This document shows, piece by piece, positions 16,405-23,145 of a stretch of 41,190 nt of DNA. A program made the translations under genes and the position numbers. The notes beneath the pieces were generated by a model that was not told the DNA's origin, made no database searches, and saw only the letters and a program-made list of their open reading frames with translations. The DNA is from a virus: IMG/VR virus record IMGVR_UViG_3300001533_000361, positions 1 through 41,190 of that record, one strand, 5' to 3'. The first letter of the stretch is position 1, and every line of letters begins with the position of its first letter.

Positions 16405-17719
16405 GCACGGCTCTGTGCTCTTTTTCTTTTGTGAGTCTAATACGCTTGATTGCTGTGTCAACCGGCGTTTCACCCATGAGGAAATCGAGTGTGACTTGGT
16501 TTTGTTGTCCAAGGCGCTGCACCCTCTTGTAAAACTGTTCAATGACGGCAGGCGAATAGTGATCCTGCGCGATGATTACGTGCTGACAGACCTCTTGCAA
16601 GTTCCACGACACGCCCATTGCTCCCATCTGCCCGACCATTGCGTTAAACTCGCCAGCGTTGAAGCGGTCGCGCAGTTCCTCTTTCTTGTTGGCGGTCATC
16701 CCGCCCTTTACTCGCGCGACGTTCAAGCCTGCTTCCTTGAACATATCATAGTAGGCGTCACCTACAGGTGTATGCCAGTAGCCTATCAGCAGCGGACCAG
16801 CCAGCGAGCTATCAAGGACGTACTCCTTAGCGCCCTTCACCTTCGCCAGTGCTGCCGCGCGCCAGACTGCCTGCATGTCTGCGTCTTGCGCTTCCAGCTT
16901 GGCTTCAATCTGCGCATCTGTCAGCCCTACGAACAAGTCCCGCAGCATCCCTGCCATTGACTCCATCGTCGGGAAAAGTTCTCTTACCCTAATTGGGGGA
17001 AGTGACGTATTCTCCTGCCGCCGGATCGCGCCAATGTCTTCGTAGAGCATCTTGTGCAGGATAGGCAGGTTCTGCGACCGCACGACAGTCGGGCGCGGCT
17101 GCATCCGCGAGTTGAATTTCTTGACCTTGACGACACAGAAATTAAGCACAAAGGCTTCATAGCTGAGGCTGCGGTACTTGGCGAACACGTCTGGATAGAG
17201 GGCCACTAGCTGCCCCCACAGGTCATCGGCGTACCGAAAGATCGGGTTGCCGGACAGCGGCCAGACGTTATCAAACTTTTCCATCAGCCCCTTTTCGCCG
17301 TCATGGTTACGCCCGAAGATAGCAGCGTTACGCTTCGTGTCTTTACCGCGCGCGTTGTGCGCCTCGTCCAGTATCAGCGCGCCTTCGCTAAAGCGTCTAT
17401 AGAACATGGTCTGCATCATCGGGCTACCTACTACATCGTAGGTCGTGACCAGAATATCAGCCTTGCTAGCGGTTCCCCAATTAGACCCGGTAGCGATTGC
17501 CACGTCTGCGCCGAGCCACTCGGTTGTTACCTTCTGCCACATTTTCTGAGCAATAGGCGGGGCGATAATCAGCCCTTGCTTGTGACCGGCTTTCTTGAAC
17601 GCCTCTAGGGCGGTCAAGGTTTTTCCTGTTCCTGCCAAGGAATAGTTAGGCAGGTCGCCGCCTTCTGCCATTTTGGTTGAGTCTTCAACCTGCTCTGGCG
17701 TTAGAATAATCTTCGGCAT
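16388..17719 (-). CDS. SNF2/DEAD-like superfamily 2 helicase
   Basis: 443 aa. Walker A SLAGTGKT (27-34), DEAH box LILDEAHN (118-121), motif III-like PLSGNPI, and motif VI QFYKRVQRLGQQNQV near the C-terminus. This set matches SNF2-type SF2 ATPases of phage replication and recombination modules. A P18 copy in the linker between the two RecA-like lobes is read LPPIRV. The gene overlaps its neighbours on both sides, indicating a tight operon. Confidence 0.9.
   Translation of the reverse strand: MPKIILTPEQVEDSTKMAEGGDLPNYSLAGTGKTLTALEAFKKAGHKQGLIIAPPIAQKMWQKVTTEWLGADVAIATGSNWGTASKADILVTTYDVVGSPMMQTMFYRRFSEGALILDEAHNARGKDTKRNAAIFGRNHDGEKGLMEKFDNVWPLSGNPIFRYADDLWGQLVALYPDVFAKYRSLSYEAFVLNFCVVKVKKFNSRMQPRPTVVRSQNLPILHKMLYEDIGAIRRQENTSLPPIRVRELFPTMESMAGMLRDLFVGLTDAQIEAKLEAQDADMQAVWRAAALAKVKGAKEYVLDSSLAGPLLIGYWHTPVGDAYYDMFKEAGLNVARVKGGMTANKKEELRDRFNAGEFNAMVGQMGAMGVSWNLQEVCQHVIIAQDHYSPAVIEQFYKRVQRLGQQNQVTLDFLMGETPVDTAIKRIRLTKEKEHRAVLGDGN
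16984..17001. repeat. P18 palindrome copy 17
   Basis: TTACCCTAATTGGGGGAA inside the helicase gene, read LPPIRV on the minus strand. Confidence 0.85.
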
Positions 17720-17954
17720 CGACCATTTCCTTGTATTTCTCGGCTATCTCTATAGCCCGCTCCAACGTGACAGCAGTGTCAATCAGAGTATCATAGCGGC
17801 GGACCTTGTAATAGCCGCGAAGCATACTGTAGGGTATTTCCCACTTGTAAACCCGCTCGCCGTCGTTGTAGCCTAGATCAACGTGCTGGATGGTAAAGCC
17901 GCTGTCTTCCCCTAAGCAGGGGATTTTCTCTCCGAGCTTGGGCCAATCACTCAT
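17685..17954 (-). CDS. Hypothetical small protein
   Basis: 89 aa, overlapping the helicase start by 35 bp and joined to its upstream neighbour by an ATGA overlap. Short, aromatic-rich (VYKWEIPYSMLRGYYKVRRY) with a helical end. The P18 copy near the N-terminus is read IPCLGE, with TGC where the consensus would give TAA. Family not recognised. Confidence 0.65.
   Translation of the reverse strand: MSDWPKLGEKIPCLGEDSGFTIQHVDLGYNDGERVYKWEIPYSMLRGYYKVRRYDTLIDTAVTLERAIEIAEKYKEMVDAEDYSNARAG
17907..17924. repeat. P18 palindrome copy 18
   Basis: TTCCCCTAAGCAGGGGAT, read IPCLGE in the 17685-17954 gene. Confidence 0.85.
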
Positions 17955-18421
17955 GGCTCGCGCACCACTTCACGCGCCAACTTGGCAGTCAGCGAGGCAA
18001 GGTTGCTATAGACAACAGCCTGCGCCTGCGCCATCTCGTTGTAGTGGTCATCCTGCAACGCCACAAGTGCAGCGTTGTATTTGCGCAAGTAGGCGTTAAC
18101 GCCTGTCAGCAGCGTCTTGGCCCGCGCCGCCTTGTCCGCCGACTTACACTCAGCAGCGGCCGACTTGACGCCCTCAAGCATAGCGCCGTCAGGGATAGCC
18201 GCCCGGTTGCGCGTCGAGATAATCCCGCGCTTGTCGGCGTCCTTGAGCATCTTCTCCAACCGCTCGAAGCGAAGGATACTGCCGGTCAAGAACATCTCCG
18301 CAAGGTCGTCCTCATGGGCGAACAGCGTTGTCGTCTTGAAACCAAGCGCGCCCCACGTCTGGCGGTTCTGGCGTACTAGCTCTGCGCGGTTGGCGGAGCG
18401 TTCGATTGCGGTTTCTCTCAT
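17951..18421 (-). CDS. Hypothetical helical protein
   Basis: 156 aa from ATG 18421, with GGGAGAG directly upstream and a P18 copy just before that. Predicted almost entirely helical and Ala/Lys/Arg-rich. Contains NRQTWGALGFKTTTLFAHEDDLAEMF, followed by long helices. This shape occurs in phage nucleic-acid-associated accessory proteins, but no family is assigned. Confidence 0.65.
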   Translation of the reverse strand: MRETAIERSANRAELVRQNRQTWGALGFKTTTLFAHEDDLAEMFLTGSILRFERLEKMLKDADKRGIISTRNRAAIPDGAMLEGVKSAAAECKSADKAARAKTLLTGVNAYLRKYNAALVALQDDHYNEMAQAQAVVYSNLASLTAKLAREVVREP

Positions 18422-18433
18422 CTTACTCTCCCG

Positions 18434-18451
18434 TTCCCCTAACTAGGGGAA
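18434..18451. repeat. P18 palindrome copy 19
   Basis: TTCCCCTAACTAGGGGAA between genes: one base from the stop of the 18453 gene and 12 bases from the 18421 start. Confidence 0.95.
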
Positions 18452-18452
18452 G

Positions 18453-18743
18453 TTATTTATACTGCACTTCGGACAGGTCGTAGGTTATATTGCCCGTGCT
18501 ACCGTCTACGCTGTTGCCAGATGTGCCGTTCAGCAGAGACTCAAGCAACGCCAGCGCCTCCATAACGTCATTCATACCGTGATAGCCGTCTGCTGCTAAC
18601 ACTCGCGCCAGCCGCTCATGCGTCGGCTTGCCTCTGAACACTGCGACGAAATATTCACCGTACTGGTCATAGCTGTTATGGCTGCGCGTCAGCACCCACG
18701 GCGCTGTATCGACGGGCGGCGCTACTTTATTTTGCTTACCCAT
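18453..18743 (-). CDS. Hypothetical protein
   Basis: 96 aa with AGGAGG nine bases upstream of ATG 18743. Contains NSYDQYGEYFVAVFRGKPT and a later helical region (MNDVMEALALLESLLNG), then a Ser/Gly-rich end. No family recognised. Flanked on both sides by P18 copies (19 and 20). Confidence 0.65.
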   Translation of the reverse strand: MGKQNKVAPPVDTAPWVLTRSHNSYDQYGEYFVAVFRGKPTHERLARVLAADGYHGMNDVMEALALLESLLNGTSGNSVDGSTGNITYDLSEVQYK

Positions 18744-18757
18744 TTCTCTACCTCCTG

Positions 18758-18775
18758 TTCCCCTAATGAGGGGAA
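18758..18775. repeat. P18 palindrome copy 20
   Basis: TTCCCCTAATGAGGGGAA between the RHH gene ending at 18777 and the 18743 gene start. Confidence 0.95.
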
Positions 18776-18776
18776 G

Positions 18777-18995
18777 CTATTCTTCTGTGCTCTCAAGCCC
18801 GAGTTTGATAAGCCTGCGAACAGCCTCAGAAAACGGCAAGTCTTTCGCTTTGGCCCACTCTGTCACCTCTTGCCAAGTGTCATCATCAAGGTGCAGGTTT
18901 ACTTGGAAGGTTGGTCCGCGTTGGACTCCGTATGAGGCCCCACTCAATGAGTTCCCGAATTGCCTCTGCCCTAGAGACTTTTGAGCTAGTGGCAT
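18777..18995 (-). CDS. Ribbon-helix-helix (CopG/Arc-like) DNA-binding protein, second of an overlapping pair
   Basis: 72 aa from ATG 18995, supported by AAAGGAT nine bases upstream; a later TTG at 18947 is also possible. Residues about 27-67 follow the RHH plan: strand TFQVNLHL, helix DTWQEVTEWAKAK, then PFSEAVRRLIKLGL as the second helix. Such proteins form dimers that bind palindromic operators. It overlaps the 3' end of another RHH gene by 110 bp in a different frame. Good candidate regulator, possibly of P18 sites (inference). Confidence 0.65.
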   Translation of the reverse strand: MPLAQKSLGQRQFGNSLSGASYGVQRGPTFQVNLHLDDDTWQEVTEWAKAKDLPFSEAVRRLIKLGLESTEE

Positions 18996-19113
18996 GAGCC
19001 GCTATCCTTTCTGCGGTGTCTTTGGTTACAGTTACGCTGGTGTGTTTGCCGGCTTTACCGGGCTTGACGTACCCAGCGGCAGGCGTGTATCGAAACGTCT
19101 TGCTGCGCATCAT
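18886..19113 (-). CDS. Ribbon-helix-helix (CopG/Arc-like) DNA-binding protein, first of an overlapping pair
   Basis: 75 aa. Basic N-terminal tail (MRSKTFRYTPAAGYVKPGKAG), then an RHH fold: strand HTSVTVTKD, helix TAERIAAHATS, turn SKVSRAE, second helix AIRELIEWGL, and a short Pro/Arg tail. The start overlaps the upstream stop as ATGA. The basic arm plus RHH resembles MetJ/Arc-family repressors. Two dissimilar but related RHH genes overlapping out of frame is unusual; paralogy cannot be tested here. Confidence 0.7.
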   Translation of the reverse strand: MMRSKTFRYTPAAGYVKPGKAGKHTSVTVTKDTAERIAAHATSSKVSRAEAIRELIEWGLIRSPTRTNLPSKPAP

Positions 19114-19499
19114 TTCTGCCTGTCAAGCCACTCTGACGCGGCTTCTAGTTCTTCTTGATCGACATGCTCGACGCTGCCGTCAGCGGCTGTGACTATACCG
19201 GCGTCAGCGGTGAACCTGCCAGTGATCGTGCCGCCGTACTCCGCAGCCCCCCAGCCGCCAAGTGCGTGCGCCGCCTTGAGGTGCGAGATGAGTTCCGCGC
19301 AAAACTCGAACGCCCGACGCGCTTGCGACTCGGTGTCGTAGGGCCGGAACCCGGCTTGCGTAGCCAGCTTAGCCCAAGGCTCGTCGGCGTAGATTTTATC
19401 TTGCTCCCGCCGCTCGGCTTCGTGCTTGTTACAGTAGCCGTCCCAGCGCAGCGCCTCATTGTGGCATCCGGCCTTCTTGCATGTTCCGTTGTATCCCAT
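19110..19499 (-). CDS. Small zinc-binding-type protein of unknown function
   Basis: 129 aa. N-terminal Cys/His cluster (CKKAGCHNEALRWDGYCNKH) suggests a small zinc knuckle. The rest is acidic and helical. Start supported by GTGGAG and the shared AGAGAAATG leader. Next gene overlaps by ATGA. Family unknown; a nucleic-acid or protein-interaction role is possible. Confidence 0.65.
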   Translation of the reverse strand: MGYNGTCKKAGCHNEALRWDGYCNKHEAERREQDKIYADEPWAKLATQAGFRPYDTESQARRAFEFCAELISHLKAAHALGGWGAAEYGGTITGRFTADAGIVTAADGSVEHVDQEELEAASEWLDRQK

Positions 19500-19517
19500 T
19501 TCTCTATCTCCACCTTG

Positions 19518-19535
19518 TTCCCCTAATTGGGGGAA
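19518..19535. repeat. P18 palindrome copy 21
   Basis: TTCCCCTAATTGGGGGAA between the 19539 stop and the 19499 start. Confidence 0.9.
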
Positions 19536-19538
19536 GCG

Positions 19539-19862
19539 TTACAGGCCAAATTCGCGCTCGATGCGGCTCAACGCCGCCATCGCGCGGTACAGTTCTTGGT
19601 CGGTTTGCTGACAGCGCACCGCCAAGTCAGGGATGATACCAGACGACTTGCCAAAATCTTCGCGCGTTTCTTCTGCGCTGGCTCCGCACAGCGTTTCTGC
19701 CAGCCGCATGACGCGCAGTGCCACGTCGCCTGTCAGCGATAAGGTATCATGCACCTTAGTGATCGCTGGCTGGCGGTCAGGGTAATCTATTTCGACACGA
19801 GCCGACGGCCGCGGTCCTTCGCCACCCAAGCTGGCGCGTTGATTGTGCGCTGATTTGTCCAT
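19539..19862 (-). CDS. Hypothetical protein
   Basis: 107 aa. The N-terminus is disordered and charged; the remainder is helical (DVALRVMRLAETLCGASAEETREDF, then RCQQTDQELYRAMAALSRI). The leader has repeated GAGAGAGAGA between a P18 copy and the start. No recognised domain. Confidence 0.55.
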   Translation of the reverse strand: MDKSAHNQRASLGGEGPRPSARVEIDYPDRQPAITKVHDTLSLTGDVALRVMRLAETLCGASAEETREDFGKSSGIIPDLAVRCQQTDQELYRAMAALSRIEREFGL

Positions 19863-19886
19863 AGTCTAGGTCTCTCTCTCTCTATG

Positions 19887-19904
19887 TTCCCCTCATTAGG
19901 GGAG
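19887..19904. repeat. P18 palindrome copy 22
   Basis: TTCCCCTCATTAGGGGAG, two bases past the stop of the 19907-20068 gene in the leftward direction. Confidence 0.9.
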
Positions 19905-19906
19905 TT

Positions 19907-20068
19907 TCAGTGCGCTGCCTGCTGTACAGCGTAGTAAAAGACAACCATAGCAGTCAGCGTCAGCCCAACGGGCACGATCATCGTGAAGAAGATCGCCAGC
20001 AGCGGACGTATGAACGGCCCCACTAACAATAGAATAGCACAGGCCGCTACGATTGTCAAGAATAACAT
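19907..20068 (-). CDS. Small membrane protein
   Basis: 53 aa from ATG 20068, with AAGGGA nine bases upstream. It is almost wholly hydrophobic: an N-terminal helix MLFLTIVAACAILLLVG, a short PFIRP turn, then a second helix IFFTMIVPVGLTLTAMVVFYY. Predicted two membrane passes. It fills the gap between two well-supported genes. Function unknown; one of several small membrane proteins in this stretch. Confidence 0.7.
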   Translation of the reverse strand: MLFLTIVAACAILLLVGPFIRPLLAIFFTMIVPVGLTLTAMVVFYYAVQQAAH

Positions 20069-20090
20069 TGATCTTTTCCCTTATTACTTG

Positions 20091-20333
20091 TTAGTCTTGG
20101 TCACAGATGCACGGCATATAGTCGCCGTTCATCAGGTTGTGTTTGAACGCCTCCACCAGCCAGACCGCGTTCGCGCCGTCCTCTATGTCTTGCGTAGCAA
20201 AGACGCGCATCCTGCCTTCCTCGTCGTAGCCGACCAGCAGCAGTGTCTTGAAGATACCTTCGGCGTTCTTCAATACCCCGTCTGCTGTGTCCATCGAAAC
20301 GTCTGGTCGAAACGGGATCACTACACCAGTCAT
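20091..20333 (-). CDS. Hypothetical small protein
   Basis: 80 aa from ATG 20333 with AAAGGAAAG upstream. An N-terminal part with VVIPFRP is followed by a compact alpha/beta part (LLLVGYDEEGRMRVFATQDIE). This is a frequently seen early-phage pattern of unknown role. No motif for a specific activity. Confidence 0.6.
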   Translation of the reverse strand: MTGVVIPFRPDVSMDTADGVLKNAEGIFKTLLLVGYDEEGRMRVFATQDIEDGANAVWLVEAFKHNLMNGDYMPCICDQD

Positions 20334-20346
20334 CGTCTTTCCTTTC

Positions 20347-20364
20347 TTCCCCTCATTAGGGGAT
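20347..20364. repeat. P18 palindrome copy 23 (supplies a stop codon)
   Basis: TTCCCCTCATTAGGGGAT. Read on the minus strand, ATC CCC TAA ends the 20356-20580 gene inside the palindrome. Confidence 0.95.
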
Positions 20365-20580
20365 CATAAACATTATGCCCAACACGATCAGCCCGCCGTA
20401 TGCTATGACCGCAGCTATAAAAGCGATGGTCAAAAAGCAATCGCCTAGCATGTCTAGCGTTCGCTCTGTTGTAGGAGTGCTTTTACATAGCGCCCACACT
20501 AGCAAGCCACCGACGTGCATCCCGACCAACAGCACAATAAAGAGCGTTACCGCCCACAGGCAGAAAACTTGCTCCATCAT
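20356..20580 (-). CDS. Small membrane protein with two predicted passes
   Basis: 74 aa from ATG 20580, which overlaps the preceding stop (ATGATG). Hydrophobic segments run about 6-31 (LWAVTLFIVLLVGMHVGGLL) and 50-73 (FLTIAFIAAVIAYGGLIVLG). Its stop codon is the TAA inside P18 copy 23, so the palindrome ends the gene. Function unknown. Confidence 0.6.
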   Translation of the reverse strand: MMEQVFCLWAVTLFIVLLVGMHVGGLLVWALCKSTPTTERTLDMLGDCFLTIAFIAAVIAYGGLIVLGIMFMIP

Positions 20581-20774
20581 ACAGCCCATTCGTAAAGCAC
20601 TGCCGACAGCAACAAGAAACTCGCCGCTATCGCCAACGCTCCCAGCAACTGAAACCAACGAAACTCCGCTAGGTCGTCGTCACCAATTTCGGCGGCTGCT
20701 AGCAAGATCACCGCTACTACTATAGCGGCTAGCAGTGCAGCCCACACCGACGCTGCTATGAGTAGCAGCGACAT
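20577..20774 (-). CDS. Small membrane protein with two predicted passes
   Basis: 65 aa from ATG 20774, three bases after the upstream stop. Hydrophobic segments LLLIAASVWAALLAAIVVAV and LLGALAIAASFLLLSAVLY flank a short acidic loop (EIGDDDLAEF). Tightly linked to the next membrane gene by a 4-bp overlap, suggesting a pair. Function unknown; could alter the host envelope or act as an antiholin-like partner (speculative). Confidence 0.55.
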   Translation of the reverse strand: MSLLLIAASVWAALLAAIVVAVILLAAAEIGDDDLAEFRWFQLLGALAIAASFLLLSAVLYEWAV

Positions 20775-20775
20775 A

Positions 20776-21081
20776 TCAAAACTCGAAGATGCCGGAGCGC
20801 ACATGCGCGCGCATCCGGTCATAGAGGAACGGGTCAGACCCGATACCGTTGTTGCGTTGCAGCTTCGTGACCTGCTCCAACGCTGCCGTCTTGGTAGGCG
20901 AAGGAGCCAGCCGCCGCGCCGTGATCGCTTCCATCTCGGTGCGCGTCAAGTCCTTCTCGCCCTTCATCATCGACGGCATACAGTAACGCTTGGTGCCGTC
21001 GCTGAATGACTTGACCTTGCGTTTCGCGCCCTTGCCATAGACCTTGCGCGACCCGGCTTTCGCATTGACTGCTTTGTTCAT
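20776..21081 (-). CDS. Basic hypothetical protein
   Basis: 101 aa from ATG 21081, preceded by AGGGATAACTACC, the same leader as the polymerase gene. N-terminal half strongly basic (GSRKVYGKGAKRKVKSF); C-terminal half helical. The charge suggests nucleic-acid binding, but no family is recognised. Confidence 0.6.
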   Translation of the reverse strand: MNKAVNAKAGSRKVYGKGAKRKVKSFSDGTKRYCMPSMMKGEKDLTRTEMEAITARRLAPSPTKTAALEQVTKLQRNNGIGSDPFLYDRMRAHVRSGIFEF

Positions 21082-21121
21082 GGTAGTTATCCCTCTATAT
21101 GAAAAATCTTGTTCCGCATCT

Positions 21122-21139
21122 ATCCCCTAATTAGGGGAT
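21122..21139. repeat. P18 palindrome copy 24
   Basis: ATCCCCTAATTAGGGGAT. Overlaps by one base the TAA stop of the 21139-21774 gene. Confidence 0.95.
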
Positions 21140-21774
21140 TACTCCGCGTTCATGTCACGCATATGTTGCAGGTCTTCGGCCACCAGCAGAGCCACAGCAG
21201 CGATGTAGTTGATCGCGCCAAGAAACTCACGGATGCCAGCTTCATGCTGCCCGCGCTCCGCCATCGACAGCCCTTCGCGCAGCTTCTTGATCGCTTGGAA
21301 GGCTGGCCCGCTGGCGTCACCGAGTAGGCGCGCTATGCCAAGAATAGGTTGCTCCTCGAACGGCTCGCCGCTGCTATGGCGCTGCGCGCCTTTACCGGCG
21401 CTAGCCTGCGCGTAAGCGGCGCACAACGCTTCCTCTAGGGCGGCGTATCCCGGCACCCTGCAACCCGGCTGCAACAGCACGTCATGGTGCAGGAACGGCG
21501 CTAGGTAGGGTGCCCGTTCGCCGCGCATCTCAGCAAACCGGCGCTCCTCCCTGTCTTTCAAGGAGGCGTTGATCTGCGCCATCATCATGTCATCTGCCGC
21601 TGCCTTGCGGTCCTGCGTCTGCATCTTGTTCTCCTGTGCAATTCTGTCTTCTAGTTCTGTTACGGTGCGGTCCGCTATGATTGCAGCAACCCGCAAGTTA
21701 CTGTCACAGTTTTCTTCCTGCCGTTCTCTCCAGCGTTTCATGGATGACTCCGCGCCGACAGAAAAGTTGGTCAT
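21139..21774 (-). CDS. Hypothetical helical protein
   Basis: 211 aa from ATG 21774, one base after the upstream stop; an alternative ATG at 21741 exists. Mostly helical. The N-terminal third is highly charged (MKRWRERQEENCD; TELEDRIAQENKMQTQDRK), consistent with a coiled coil. The C-terminal part (AIKKLREGL...YIAAVALLVAEDL) resembles the ubiquitous phage proteins of unknown function with Acb2-like helical packing, but this is a loose impression. No catalytic motif. Confidence 0.6.
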   Translation of the reverse strand: MTNFSVGAESSMKRWRERQEENCDSNLRVAAIIADRTVTELEDRIAQENKMQTQDRKAAADDMMMAQINASLKDREERRFAEMRGERAPYLAPFLHHDVLLQPGCRVPGYAALEEALCAAYAQASAGKGAQRHSSGEPFEEQPILGIARLLGDASGPAFQAIKKLREGLSMAERGQHEAGIREFLGAINYIAAVALLVAEDLQHMRDMNAE

Positions 21775-21775
21775 G

Positions 21776-22141
21776 TCACCAAGCCCCTTGCGCAGCCACA
21801 GCGGCGATGTGGTCCCAATACTTCCAGCCGCACCATAGCAGGACAGCGCCGGCGACCAGCACGACAACGGCAGCGGCTATGGTGCCAAGCCCGTCATCGC
21901 TGCTATTGTATTCCGTCCACGGGTTATTGACAAACAGCCCTTCATCCGCAGACGGCAGCACCGGCTTGGTTTCTGACTTTGCGGCGAAGAACCCGTTAAG
22001 CTCTAGTTCTGCAATTTCCTTGAAGGCAATTTGACGGCCGTTATGAAAAGCTGCTTCGTTCTTCTGTCCGCGCTCCGCGAACATGTCGCCCATTGACCCA
22101 GCAGTTTCGGCGCGCTGCTTGCAATAACCGTACAGGCTCAT
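21776..22141 (-). CDS. Single-pass membrane protein, hypothetical
   Basis: 121 aa. Soluble helical N-terminal region, then a single predicted membrane segment (IAAAVVVLVAGAVLLWCGW) near residues 87-105 and a short tail. The start overlaps the previous stop (ATGA). Function unknown. Confidence 0.6.
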   Translation of the reverse strand: MSLYGYCKQRAETAGSMGDMFAERGQKNEAAFHNGRQIAFKEIAELELNGFFAAKSETKPVLPSADEGLFVNNPWTEYNSSDDGLGTIAAAVVVLVAGAVLLWCGWKYWDHIAAVAAQGAW

Positions 22142-22440
22142 GACTTCATCCTTTGTCTGCGCGCTACCACTGGCGCTGCTACTTCTGCTTCTTCCGTATT
22201 CCCCTCATTAGGGGAACATACCTTGGATATGCTAACCATTGTCAGCAGCGGCCAGAGGACAAAGCAACGCACAGTTTCCCCATCGAAGGTGCAAAAAGTG
22301 CGGTCTCTATTGTTCCACCAGTAGGCAACGCTTCTATCTAGGTTGCGTTTCTTGCAGAACGTCCCCCAGCGGATCGAGGCACGAATGTCAACCATCTTGC
22401 GCACTGAAAAGTACACTAGGGCGTGATGCTCCTCAGCCAT
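22138..22440 (-). CDS. Hypothetical protein
   Basis: 100 aa. Begins within an 8-bp overlap with the upstream stop. Trp/Arg/Cys-rich (WWNNRDRTFCTF), with a hydrophobic patch CFVLWPLLTMVSI. Then a P18 copy is read CSPNEG, followed by a charged tail. The palindrome lies at the junction between folded part and tail. Confidence 0.55.
   Translation of the reverse strand: MAEEHHALVYFSVRKMVDIRASIRWGTFCKKRNLDRSVAYWWNNRDRTFCTFDGETVRCFVLWPLLTMVSISKVCSPNEGNTEEAEVAAPVVARRQRMKS
22199..22216. repeat. P18 palindrome copy 25
   Basis: TTCCCCTCATTAGGGGAA, read SPNEG near the C-terminus of the 22138-22440 gene. Confidence 0.95.
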
Positions 22441-22699
22441 TGCTGCCGCCCTTTAGCTCAAGCTCTAACTGTTGGCGTTTCTTCTGCTCTGCGCTTACAG
22501 CGTTGGGCGCGTAAAGATAGTGCTGGTCAGTGCCTCTATAGAACACAGCGCAGTCATGATGCTGCATCAACCACTTAGGCATGTCCTTCATCTGCGGCCA
22601 TTTCTTGTGCAGATGCTTGCCTGTCCGTTCCAGCGTACCGCAGCCCGGAAACACAATCTTGCCGCAGCGGTAGCAGGTGCCTTGAAACGTATTCGGCAT
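22433..22699 (-). CDS. Small zinc-finger-like protein
   Basis: 88 aa from ATG 22699; a longer in-frame start at 22714 lies within the palindrome. Contains CYRCGKIVFPGCG, a probable zinc-binding Cys cluster, then KHLHKKWPQM and HHDCAVFY; the C-terminus is helical. AGGGGA from P18 copy 26 stands about nine bases before the ATG and may serve as its ribosome binding site. It lies within the extended 3' end of the 22575 gene. Confidence 0.65.
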   Translation of the reverse strand: MPNTFQGTCYRCGKIVFPGCGTLERTGKHLHKKWPQMKDMPKWLMQHHDCAVFYRGTDQHYLYAPNAVSAEQKKRQQLELELKGGSNG

Positions 22700-22913
22700 C
22701 GGTTTTCCCCTCATTAGGGGAAGGTAGTGCCTCTATCTCTGCCGCAGACAACAGCAGCGCCATACCGTCAACGTCACGCTTCATCCAGTACACATAAAGG
22801 TCATGGTGCGCATGGTCGGAAATTTCGCCGCGCCGGTCAGTCTCGCTAAGTAGCCAAGGCATCGCGCCAGCAGTCAAACGTACCTTTGTTCCAATCGGCA
22901 AAAGGTTAGTCAT
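22575..22913 (-). CDS. Hypothetical protein whose end runs through a P18 palindrome
   Basis: 112 aa, the ATG sharing 8 bp with the previous gene's end. The first 65 residues look like a compact beta-rich domain (PIGTKVRLTAGAMPWLL...DLYVYWMKRDVDG). A P18 copy is then read PSPNEGK, and the frame continues another 43 residues over the next gene. A consensus P18 in this phase would stop the protein at SPN, so the tail may be a late extension. Function unknown. Confidence 0.6.
   Translation of the reverse strand: MTNLLPIGTKVRLTAGAMPWLLSETDRRGEISDHAHHDLYVYWMKRDVDGMALLLSAAEIEALPSPNEGKTDAEYVSRHLLPLRQDCVSGLRYAGTDRQASAQEMAADEGHA
22705..22722. repeat. P18 palindrome copy 26
   Basis: TTCCCCTCATTAGGGGAA, read SPNEG near the end of the 22575-22913 gene. 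Its AGGGGA is also in ribosome-binding position for the 22699 start. Confidence 0.95.
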
Positions 22914-23088
22914 CGCTTTTCTCCACTATATCAATCGCTGGCCCTTCGCCAATGTGGAGGGTGAAGCAGCTATAGCCACCCCAATCACCCCAGCGTGTAT
23001 AGCCACGTACCCACGCTTGAAAGTCAGGGCGGCTATCGACTATGCCAAGCACTGTTGAGCCGTCGCCTTTAATAATCATATGCGCCAC
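22906..23088 (-). CDS. Hypothetical small protein
   Basis: About 60 aa from GTG 23088, chosen for a GGAGG eight bases upstream; ATG 23079 is three codons further in. A longer TTG start would include the P18 copy as LPLIRG. Small beta-rich protein (WGGYSCFTLHIGEGPAIDI). No family recognised. Confidence 0.5.
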   Translation of the reverse strand: MAHMIIKGDGSTVLGIVDSRPDFQAWVRGYTRWGDWGGYSCFTLHIGEGPAIDIVEKSDD

Positions 23089-23114
23089 GCTAGGCACCTC
23101 CGCTTGAATGTGGT

Positions 23115-23138
23115 GGCTTCCCCTAATTAGGGGAAGCC
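23115..23138. repeat. P18 palindrome copy 27 (24-bp perfect extended form)
   Basis: The 18-bp consensus core (23118-23135) is extended by GGC/GCC to a perfect 24-bp palindrome, identical to the one at 36499. Intergenic, between the 23146 stop and the 23088 start. Confidence 0.95.
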
Positions 23139-23145
23139 GCTTCAA

